This document shows, in pieces, positions 22,530-31,400 of a DNA stretch of 64,000 nucleotides. Source of the stretch: Eutreptiella sp. 'Long Island Sound 2002'. Taxonomy: Eukaryota > Euglenozoa > Euglenophyceae > Eutreptiales > Eutreptiaceae. Position numbers and translations under genes: made by a program. Where the stretch lies: the NCBI GenBank assembly GCA_964036045.1, contig OZ038380.1, forward strand, positions 169,982,286 to 170,046,285, written 5' to 3'. The notes under the pieces were generated by a model that saw only the letters and a program-made list of their open reading frames with translations, did not search any database and was not told the origin of the DNA. Each line of letters opens with the position of its first letter. Position 1 is the stretch's first letter.

Positions 22530-22640
22530 ATGTGCCACATGTGCCACAGTGGAACTGCCGAACATTGCTGCATATGCATACCAGGACGTGCATGTGTAGA
22601 GTGCTTCGTTGACCTGCATGCGGCCTCCTTTGCGGGAACA
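22530..22640 (+). pseudogene. Cysteine-rich coding fragment
   Basis: The plus frame reads MCHMCHSGTAEHCCIC then IPGRACVECFVDLH, giving C-X2-C-X7-C-X2-C-X5-C-X2-C-X4-H. That is the same spacing, within one residue, as the motif in 18757-18982. A nearly identical but partly degraded copy lies inverted at about 62540-62616. It sits in a 147-codon frame whose other parts are unremarkable. I infer a fragment of a dispersed gene family or of a mobile element that carries it. Confidence 0.4.
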
Positions 22641-22779
22641 ACGCCCTTGTCAGAACCGACGAAGGTGTTGTTTCTGCGACTTTCAGAACCATGTCCACCA
22701 CTGGGTGTTGTTGCAATCACATTTTGGGAGGGAGTACCGGGCACGGTGCGCGCACGGTGCAAGTATTTGAGTTGTTGAG

Positions 22780-23740
22780 AAATAGCAGTAACCATCCATG
22801 GCCCACAAGGGAAAACGGTAACCATCAGGACACAGTAGGAAATAACAGTAAGGGGGCGTTTTGCACGCTGTGCCCGCGCTGTGCACAAAGTTTGTATGGG
22901 ACCATGCCCAACCTGCATAGTAGTGCCTAGTACCCGTAACAATGAGCCTTGTTATGCATTTATATGAGTTGCATGCATGCTTTGCCCTCATTTCTAGTGC
23001 ATTGGTATGTGTTGTTGTGCATCCTTTCCTATAGGTTGGTGGTATCTTTTTGGTGATTCGCCCAATACATATCCACTGGCTCTACTGTAGGTGCAGATAG
23101 TTCTGATTTGTCTCCTCATCAGCCGGCAACATAGAAATCCCATCGCGAAGCAAGAAGTATCGCCATGTGGCTGTACATAGCCGAAAAGAGGTTGTGGATG
23201 TGGACGCCATGTCGAGTGATGCATGTCCTGTACGTATGCTAAGCGAAGGGGAGTATGGCGTTCAGACTTCGAGTTAAGGACAAACTTTATTCTTCCCTTT
23301 TTTTGCATGTGTCTTTGCTGTGGCTGAGTACACTGGCATCTCTTATGCTGGGGGTGGGGTGAAACATCAGGCTGTCCAACGTTGTGCGGGTGTAGTATGG
23401 TTTATATAGGCAAGAATATTGCCAATTGTAGCAAAGACCCCCAATTTCTTCCTGTCATGTGCGTGCTGTGCCTGCGCTGTGCCCGCCCTGTGCACACACG
23501 CCCCCTAACTATCCAGGACCCACCAAGAAATAATAGCAACTATCCAGAGCCCATCAGGAAATAACAGTGACCATCCAAGGCCCTCGAGGATATAACAACA
23601 ACCATTGAGAGCCAACCAGGGGGAATGGCTATGATGTAGAATAGCCATCAAGAGCCTAGAGGACACACGTATGATACAGTATAGGCATCAAGTGCCTAGA
23701 GGACACGAGTATGATATAGAATAGGTGTATAGTTGGTTGC
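22780..23740. repeat. Degenerate minisatellite and dispersed words
   Basis: Copies of GGAAATAACAGTAACCATCC-like units occur at 22785-22855 and 23515-23610. Units around GATATAGAATAGGCATCAAG / GCCTAGAGGACAC lie at 23630-23730. GTGCGCGCTGTGC words occur at 22865 and 23460. No gene seen. Confidence 0.5.
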
Positions 23741-24474
23741 GCCCTTTAGGGGGTCCATGGCAGAAGAATACCAACAGCATCAGAGGACATGGTGCATGGG
23801 CTGTATGTAGAGTAATCTAGGGACTGTGTGGCAAAACACAATCCTGTAGAGAAGCGCAATACGGGGGGGGGTTGTGTGCCTAAGTCAATTTCATGGTGGT
23901 AAATTTCCCCAAACTAGGCCCGTCAAGGATACAACGATGGGCAAGGGCATCCCCAATTCTTGTTTGCTGGGGGCTCCCATGCCAGGCAAACTGAAGTGTG
24001 GGGCGTCCAAGCACTTGACCATTCGTTGGATGCCGGGCCACCGAGAGCTGCACCCTCTTGCCTTTATCGCCTCGATGGCCCCTTTGTCACTTTTGTTGAG
24101 GTGACGGTCGCTGCAATGCAAAGGAGAAGTTAGCAGACTGCTCATATGTGACTACTCATATGTGGTGTAGATACCCTTTATGCCTTTAGGTACTCAAGAG
24201 CAGGGAGTCCAACACGTTTGAGCGCCTACAGTCCCACTCGATGCTGTGAATGAGTCTTGCAGCCCTTCACCTGCTGCGGCAACAACGAGGGCCTCATTGG
24301 AGCGCACCTTTCAGCCCCGACGGTATTTGCAGTGCCGTTTCACCAGAAGTGCACATGTGTCGGACAGGATAGCACATGGCACAGGATGGGATCAGTGCAT
24401 CCCTGATGGCTCCCAACAGGCGGTCCCAAGAAAAACTATTGCATGCAACGTTGGGGGATGCCGAGTTGGTCCCT
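23741..24474. other. Sequence without a supported gene
   Basis: Short frames on both strands have no recognisable domain. No repeat or RNA gene was identified. Confidence 0.3.
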
Positions 24475-25058
24475 TGGGAGACCCCCCCCCCACACCCAAG
24501 ACCCAAATAGGGTGAAAAACACAGATTTGCTGCCTAAAACATGCTTTACATACCTGAGATGGTGACTTTAGACGATCATGGTATCAAAAAAGAAAATTTC
24601 GAAATCTTCGAATTTTGAATTGTATAGGCGGAAAACTGTGTAAGCAGGTTGTATGCCAATCCGCTGGGAACCCCCACCCCCCCCAGCACGCCCACTACCC
24701 AAATAGGGTAAAAAAGGAATAAATACGGCCTAAAATATGCTTTGCATACCTTGGATGGTCATTTCAGATGATCACAATATCAAAAAAATAAGTTTCAGAA
24801 ACTTCGAGTTTTGAGCTGCTCAAGGTGAAAAAATGTATAAGCAGGTTGTGCACCAATCCCTCGTGAGACCCCCCCCCCCCTGCATGCGCCCTAAACCCAA
24901 ATAAGGTGAAAAACACATAAATACGGCCTGAAACATGTTTCACATACCTTGGATGGTCCTTTTACGTGATCACAATACCAAAAAAAATAAGTTTTGGAAA
25001 CTTTGATTTTTGAGCTGCCCAGGGTGAAAAACTGCATTAGCAGGTTGTGCACCGGCCC
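24475..25058 (+). repeat. Three tandem diverged copies of a ~197-bp unit
   Basis: The anchor CCCAAATAGGGTGAAAAA occurs at 24502, 24698 and 24896. Each unit also has a C-rich start, CATACCTTGGATGGTC, GATCACAATATCAAAAAAA and GCAGGTTGTGCACC. The array ends where the LINE target site begins. A separate diverged array with a similar period and A/T-rich composition lies at 53000-53490. Confidence 0.85.
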
Positions 25059-25075
25059 ATTCACTAGGCCATTAT

Positions 25076-25513
25076 CTTTTTACTTGCCACCAGGCAAAGG
25101 GCCTATTTCACATGCTCAAGGCGGAGATCCAGAGTTATTTTGTCCGGCTCTCTCCCTTGCCTCTTACACTTAGTGAGAAGGTCCGCCTGAAGAAATCTCA
25201 GCTGGTCCCAGCACTCGCCTACCGCTTAATCACCCACTCTCTTTCCCCCAACCAGCTCGAAAAGCTTCAGGCACTCATCTGGGCGGGGGTTGCGTCTCGC
25301 AGCGTCACACGTCTAGTCTCCCCCAAAGACCGTTTCGCGGCTCGCCCAAAGGGAGGGTTGGGAATGAAGTTCCTACCACACAGCGTCCACGTTGCCACCG
25401 TGAACTATGGGCTACGGGCCCTTTGCGGCCTTGCCCCAAAGTCAGTTGGCCGTCTGTACGTCCAGTCTCTACTTAGCTCGAACCAGAGGGCCTCGGACCC
25501 AGTGCAAAACTCT
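25076..25513 (+). pseudogene. LINE ORF2, reverse-transcriptase C-terminal part, interrupted
   Basis: The frame around the ATG at 25112 gives KAEIQSYFVRLSPLPLTLS, KSQLVPALAYRLITH, IWAGVASRSVTRL and ARPKGGLGMKFLPHSVH. This is the post-catalytic (thumb and linker) region of non-LTR reverse transcriptases. Upstream codons also read in frame to about 25082, so the truncation falls inside ORF2. The frame is cut at 25513 by the LTR element and resumes at 47354. The element is dead: it lacks the endonuclease and catalytic RT motifs. Confidence 0.75.
25509..25513 (+). repeat. Target-site duplication ACTCT of the outer LTR element, left copy
   Basis: ACTCT at 25509-25513 directly precedes the 5' LTR and is repeated at 47354-47358 directly after the 3' LTR. 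Confidence 0.85.
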
Positions 25514-26226
25514 AGTAAGAAAAAGTCACTGCCATGTCTTTCTTGGAGGGCTTGATCCAGGCTAAGCCCCCCTTAAAACCCTTTGTTGATGCTGAGACAA
25601 ACTTAAGTGTTTTTATCTCTCTTTTGTTGCCTAAAGTACACTTTCTCAAAGTAACTAGGGTTGTGACCCTAGCCCCCCCATGAAGTTCACCCCTACCACT
25701 CAACTGAGCGGAGGTACCTTCCTTCATGGAGGTCATACCAAAATAAATCAGGCATTACATGCTTGTTGGCCTTGGAGGCTAAGCCTAAGTGGTCTCCCAC
25801 CCCAAGACCCCTATACTCAATTGTTTCTACCACTTATTGTGGTCCTACTTTGTAACTGTTTCTGAATTCAGTTGCTTGGCCAAGTCATTTTCTGTGTGGT
25901 CCTGACATCTATGCCCCTCAGTCCTAACCAGCACCATTTCACCCAAAAGAGTGCACATGAAGTGCCTATTGCAACCTCTGAGGCTAGAGTCTGACCAATT
26001 TTCTTTTAAAACCTTTTGCATTATCCATTTGTGATTGAATCTATGTACATATACCTCCTTTGTCTATCTGCAGCCCTTCTGTGTTATACTGGATTCCAAA
26101 ACCAATCATTGATTCGATCCAAATTCAGTCCTTGCTCTACTTGCTGCTTTGGTTTGGGGTTTTACAACTACAAAACCTGCAGGAATACATCAAAAGACCT
26201 AGGGCATAATTCAAGGACATCTTTCC
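25514..26226 (+). repeat. 5' LTR of the outer element
   Basis: It starts AGTAAGAAAAAGTCACTGCC and ends ACATCTTTCC. The 3' LTR is identical apart from three internal substitutions (near 26057, 26122 and 26183) and the last base. The termini are AG...CT rather than TG...CA. Confidence 0.85.
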
Positions 26227-26236
26227 GGTAGCAGAG
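26227..26236 (+). promoter_or_regulatory. Primer binding site, initiator Met tRNA type
   Basis: GGTAGCAGAG directly after the LTR is complementary to the 3' end of eukaryotic initiator Met tRNA (CUCUGCUACC). The LTR's last base may supply the T that pairs with the tRNA's terminal A. Confidence 0.7.
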
Positions 26237-26306
26237 ACAGTCCCTTGTGACCTTTTGAACCGACCCTGAGAAGAAGTGCAGAACAAAGCTCAACAACAAG
26301 TCCATA

Positions 26307-27050
26307 ATGTCCACACCAAGTGTAAGGACCTGGCCTATTCGAACTGTCCAAGTACAAATGGGCAGTGTGGTCCACCCAATGAGTGAACCACCACACCGAG
26401 CACCACATCAACTCAGTGGCGCATCTGGGTCCCAAGGAGATCCAGAACGCAGAAGGGCGAAGGAGAATAAAGGCCTTACCACCGAGGCCTTAGCAGCACA
26501 CGGTGGAGACAGCTTCAGTCACCTCCACAGACGTGTGGCTGCTTCAGTATCAAGATCCAATTGTCCAGCTTCATCCTCAACTGCCATTGAAGGACCTGAG
26601 GAATATGAGAAGCTGAAGATGAAGATGGATGAGTACATCATGCATGAGGAGTACTATAAATCCATCCGTGGGGAAGATGGAGAGGAGCCCTTAGCTGTAC
26701 ATGGATCCAGACCACGTACAGATCTTGGGTCCTACGCTCACTCAGGTCCCCCATCCACAGCATCCCTGCCAAGACGACTACGACCTGAGTACCCAACCCC
26801 AAGGGCTCCCGAAGTGGGCCCAACACGAGTCGAAGAACACCATCCAAGGCCAACCTACGGTGCCCTGGATCAAACGGCCGAGCTACTGGCCAAATTCTTG
26901 TCTGGATCAGAAGATCCAGATGTGACGGCCTTATCAGAGGCCATTAAGGCTAAACTGGGTATTGCTGAACCTTTACCCAAGCCTGAGTTCCTCTCTCTCT
27001 CTCCAGGGCTGAGTACCCTGGCCGAAGATCTCAAGAGATCGAGGGTCTGA
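26307..27050 (+). CDS. Outer element ORF1, N-terminal gag-region protein
   Basis: A 247-codon frame opens at an ATG 70 nt after the primer site and ends at TGA (27048-27050). The translation has no domain I recognise. It includes a charged segment (EEYEKLKMKMDEY) and a Pro/Arg-rich middle. It lies in the same frame as the next three coding segments, so it may be the N-terminal part of Gag, continued by readthrough of the TGA. If the TGA is instead a mutation, the intact Gag would simply have been longer. Confidence 0.6.
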   Translation: MSTPSVRTWPIRTVQVQMGSVVHPMSEPPHRAPHQLSGASGSQGDPERRRAKENKGLTTEALAAHGGDSFSHLHRRVAASVSRSNCPASSSTAIEGPEEYEKLKMKMDEYIMHEEYYKSIRGEDGEEPLAVHGSRPRTDLGSYAHSGPPSTASLPRRLRPEYPTPRAPEVGPTRVEEHHPRPTYGALDQTAELLAKFLSGSEDPDVTALSEAIKAKLGIAEPLPKPEFLSLSPGLSTLAEDLKRSRV

Positions 27051-28481
27051 AGGCTGTTGCCTAAGGTTACCTGCCCCAGCCCCTTTCACCCCCGTGCCAG
27101 GACTGTGCCTATGGCGGACCTACAGGACGTGCCTGTCACAGAGAGTGAGAGAAGAGGGCTGTCAGCCCTGGCCCCTCTTGCCGGCGTGTCGCCTTCAGGC
27201 CTAACTCCGGGGGGTGGAAAGACGGGCAGACCAATTGCCCAGGCGAACATCCAGCTGGAACTGCCGGAGTTCGACCCTAAAAATCTGTCTGAATGGGCAG
27301 AAGAATTTGCGGAGTTCCTTTTGTTGACTGGCCAATCCCATGTGGATGTGGCCACCAAATGTTCACTGCTAAAACGCTCATGCAAAAAGAAATTTTTGCA
27401 AAAACAGGTCAAACAGATTGTGAAAACCTGTTCTACTTGGGCGGAGGTACTCCTGAGGTTAGAGAAAACATTCCCAGTCTATGAGACTGACCTCAGCGTA
27501 CGCACACAAATCGAGGAGCTACCTATGCTCCCGGAGTTTCCAACCGCTGCGCGAATTTCTGAGTATGTGTGCGACATGGAGTACTTATTTTCGAGGATGA
27601 ATGTGGGCTCCTACGGAGCCACTGAGCCCCACCTGTGGCTCATGAGTAAGATCCCCCAGCGTACGTGGGATGATTGCCGCTCAACCTCTGAGAGGAAGAG
27701 CAGGACCCACTCGTATGATACACTGGTGGATCTCTTGATTGAGCTAGCTCTTGAGAGAGAGAACGACTCCCACATGGAGAAGTTCCTCAAGAAGCATTTG
27801 GGACGAGGTGGTACCCCTACCCCCGAACGTGGCGAAGGGAAGGGGCATAAAAATCCCACTAACACCAACCAGGGAGGCGGTAAAGGGAGGGGCAACCTAC
27901 GTGCCATGAACGAGGTTCCAACTGATGCAGGCACACCCCCCCTGTTTTACTGCCGACCTGTCAATGACAAGGGGGGACCTTGTCATGCCTCTGACTGCGA
28001 TCTCCGCAGTGGCTGTATGCTGCAGATGAAACGTCAGCAGCATACTAAAGATGGGAAAACTGTGACCCATCAGGACCACTTCAGGTGTACCATCACCTGT
28101 GGTTACTGTGGCAAGCGTCGTCACTATGAGGACGAATGCCACATCAAGAAACGCGAGAGTGACAAACTCAAGCGTCAGGAGGCGGAGCGCCAGAAGACCC
28201 CGACGCCCGCCAGAAATCCCCCGAATGGGGATAAAGGTAAAGGAGGTGGCAAGGGGGGTGGCAAAACTGGACCCCCTAACCCCCAGAGGCGCTCATCAGC
28301 GCCCGTTGCTACACCTACTCCTGCTGCCACACCCGCTCCTGCCGCAGGTGTCCCCCAGAAGCGCCCCCAAGGGGATAACGCTACCCCTGAGGGGAAAAAT
28401 TCTAAGAAGAGGCGCTTGGCCTGGATGGCCAAGTCCCTCATGGCTGCAGGAGTGGATGTGAAATTCCCTGATGAGGAATAG
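27051..28481 (+). CDS. gag: Outer element Gag (capsid and CCHC nucleocapsid)
   Basis: The frame continues from the preceding TGA. The first in-frame ATG is at 27111. A capsid-like helical region covers about residues 60-240 (LPEFDPKNLSEWAEEFAEFL, WAEVLLRLEKTFP). A canonical CCHC zinc knuckle, C-X2-C-X4-H-X4-C, is encoded at 28098-28139 (CGYCGKRRHYEDEC). A Gly/Lys- and Pro-rich basic tail follows and ends at TAG (28479-28481) after codon GAA. The next bases are GGGGGCGGC and the frame stays open into the protease. The role is particle assembly and RNA packaging. Confidence 0.8.
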   Translation, partial: RLLPKVTCPSPFHPRARTVPMADLQDVPVTESERRGLSALAPLAGVSPSGLTPGGGKTGRPIAQANIQLELPEFDPKNLSEWAEEFAEFLLLTGQSHVDVATKCSLLKRSCKKKFLQKQVKQIVKTCSTWAEVLLRLEKTFPVYETDLSVRTQIEELPMLPEFPTAARISEYVCDMEYLFSRMNVGSYGATEPHLWLMSKIPQRTWDDCRSTSERKSRTHSYDTLVDLLIELALERENDSHMEKFLKKHLGRGGTPTPERGEGKGHKNPTNTNQGGGKGRGNLRAMNEVPTDAGTPPLFYCRPVNDKGGPCHASDCDLRSGCMLQMKRQQHTKDGKTVTHQDHFRCTITCGYCGKRRHYEDECHIKKRESDKLKRQEAERQKTPTPARNPPNGDKGKGGGKGGGKTGPPNPQRRSSAPVATPTPAATPAPAAGVPQKRPQGDNATPEGKNSKKRRLAWMAKSLMAAGVDVKFPDEE

Positions 28482-31400
28482 GGGGGCGGCTCCGAAGAGG
28501 AGGACTTGGTTTTCTGGATCGTCGTGAAAATCGGGGATCAGGTTTTTCGAGCAGTGCTTGATACCGGTGCAACACTTTCCATAGTGGCCCGGCGCCTGCT
28601 TAAAACTTTCAGGAAGACTAAGACTGTGGCCATAAGAGTAGGGGATGGGCGTACCATCCATTCCTTGGGGGGGGTCGATGTGACCATATGTCTGGGCGAC
28701 GAAACCGTGACCCAACACTGCAGAGTGTTGGACACTGACGCCTTTGACATTGTCATTGGCACTGACTTTCTAAGAAGAAACCCCCAGGTTAAAATACTGT
28801 CCCTACAGCGTCCTTACTCTTTGCACTGCGACTTTGGCAGTGGGCTATTCTCCGTTCCTTTGGAGCTGTCAGGACGAAAAGAGTCTGGGCTGCGCTACGC
28901 AGCCAAGACGAACTATCGTACTGAAAACTACCAACTGGCCCGTCATGTTCTCGAAAATGGACTGGCGGCCCTTCAGGTAAACCTGGATGAGATCCAGGTG
29001 GAATTGTTTGCGAGCCAACAACAGCACATCATGCAGTTGTACTGCTCGAAACAAATGAACAATGCTTTCCGTTTCTTCTGGAAAGCAATGGGCCTAGCGT
29101 ATGCTAACCCTCCCTTCTCCCTGCTCTCGAAGGTTCTAACCAAGATCGCTTATGAGGGAGGAAGGGTTGTTATGTGCACCCCTGACTGGGGTTGCTCTGG
29201 TGAACATGCTTACTGGCGCCGTATGCTTGACCGAATGACCGTGGGAAGAGTGCAACTCCCCGACGGCCCCATCTATGTGCCTGAGGACTCAGACACAGCT
29301 ATGCAGGCCCCTGAGTGGGCCAGTTTCCTGTCCATCATCGATGGATCTCTCAATCCTGTACCCCTGTGTGACCTGGACCAGGTGCTACTAAAAGAAGTCA
29401 TGGCCGAAAATCGTGGCCTGACCCTTTATGATCTCAAAAATCGATCTCCTGAGCACCTATCTGCCACACTTACAGGGTGTGAGTCTCCTGATGACTATCT
29501 GGAACCTGCAGCTGTAAAAGAGGATGCTGACGACCAACTGTCTGAGATCGTCAGCACTATTCCCTCTGTTGATCCCAGCTGTGTTGACCTAAAACATAGT
29601 GCTTTCCTGGCCCAGCTGTTGCTAGAGGAGGTAGATCTAGAGTCAACCTCTGAACCCGCTTCCTCTGTTGGGAAACCAGTGCTACACATGCAGCCTATGC
29701 ACACAGGTGAACCCGTGGCCCGGAGTACTGATGCTCTGGCACGGCCTGCTGCTAATAACATGCCCTTGTCTGAGCAAGACACGCAAGAACTCCGACGGCT
29801 GTTGTACCTGAAGGCCGAAGGTATTGAGCGCCAAGAGCGGCTGCAATACCTCAGACAGACCTGGAAATATTCCATCTGGTCTGAGGAGGACGATGAGTCC
29901 TATACCCTGCCTGATCCTGAGATACCTCTAGTGTACTCTCTACACTATGGGCAGCAATGTCCCCCTGAGTGGGACGATGGTACTGTACCTGCCGAAACTG
30001 CTGATCGGCATAAAAAGAAAGAACATGGAAAAAGCAACCTCCATGCTGAGGAGGATTTCCTTCAGAAAGTCGAGAGTCTTAACCTTGACCCCCGCCTGAA
30101 GAAACTGCTTATAACCTATGAGGAGGTGTTTGGCGCCTTGCCGCCTCCCCTATCTTGCAAGAAACTGGTCCAGATGGACCTGAAGTTGAAACCAGAATTT
30201 GAAAAGACGCGAGTGAGGCGTCGTCCCTATCCTGCTCCACAGGAACAGGTTGAAGAAATCGAGCGCCAGATCCAAGAATGCATTGATGCTGGCCTCGTTG
30301 AAGAGTACAAACATGGGGACTATCCCCATCACTGCAGCCCCTGTTTCCTTGTTGCTAAACCAGGGTCGACTGCTCTACGTCTTGTTGTAGACTATGGTGA
30401 GGTCAACAAGAAAACCCAGAACCACTCAGGGAGTATTCCTAACATGGAAAACACCCTGGAGCGTATTGCCAAATGCAGGTATAAGACCAAAATGGACAAA
30501 CGCTCTGGTTTCTGGCAGGTTGACCTAACCGCCGCAGCTCAGGAGCTGCTTGCCTTTATAACCCCTAAGGGTCGTGTCTTCAAGTGGAAGGTTATGCCTT
30601 TCGGGGTGGCTAACGCCCCAGCGCTCTTCCAGGAGCTTATGAACAAAATTTTGTACATACTGAGGCGCAGGCCTCTAGTACAAGAGTTGATTTCTCGGGG
30701 TGCAGAAATGGAGGCTCACATCGACGACGTGAGTTTGGGTACTAATACCAAAGAGGACCATGTCCTTCTCCTCCGTGAATTCTTCACTGTCTGTCAAGAA
30801 AACCATCTCCGAATCAAACTCGAAAAATGCGAGTTTATGAAAGAGGAGATGGAGTATTTGGGTTTCGACGTGGGGTATGGCTGGTGGAAACCAGCCGCGT
30901 CTAAGATGCAGCCCCTACAGGACATGCAGATTCGCGATGACCCTAAGAAGGGTCTACACGATGTGAAGAGTTTTGTGGGCGCCTGTAATTTCTATCGGCG
31001 TCACATCCACAATTTTACTTACTCCTCTGCACCCCTCACTGACCTAATCAAGAAAACTACTCCCTGGAGGTGGACCTCCAGAGAGGAAGAGTGTTTCCAG
31101 GAGTTGAAGAAGAAGATTGCCTCCTCCAACTGCCTGGGAGTTCCCCGCCCTGAGGGCGAGATAGTCCTGATCACTGATGCCAGTGATGTAGGGGGGGGAG
31201 GTACGATCTATCAATGGCAGGAGCTTAACCCCGCTGAGCTAACCCACTGCCATCATCGTACTACTGGACTGAACCGTGACGGTTCGTTGAAACATGACTA
31301 TCCTACCAGTGAGTGGCGACTGGTGCCACTGGGACACTGGAATTGGAAGTGGAACCAAGCGCGTTCCAACTACAGCACCTATGACCAGGAACTCCTGGCC

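Noticed and set aside
25712-26231. Short frames duplicated at 46.6-47.3 kb as a gene pair
   Set aside because: They lie entirely within the outer element's LTRs; the duplication is the LTR pair itself.
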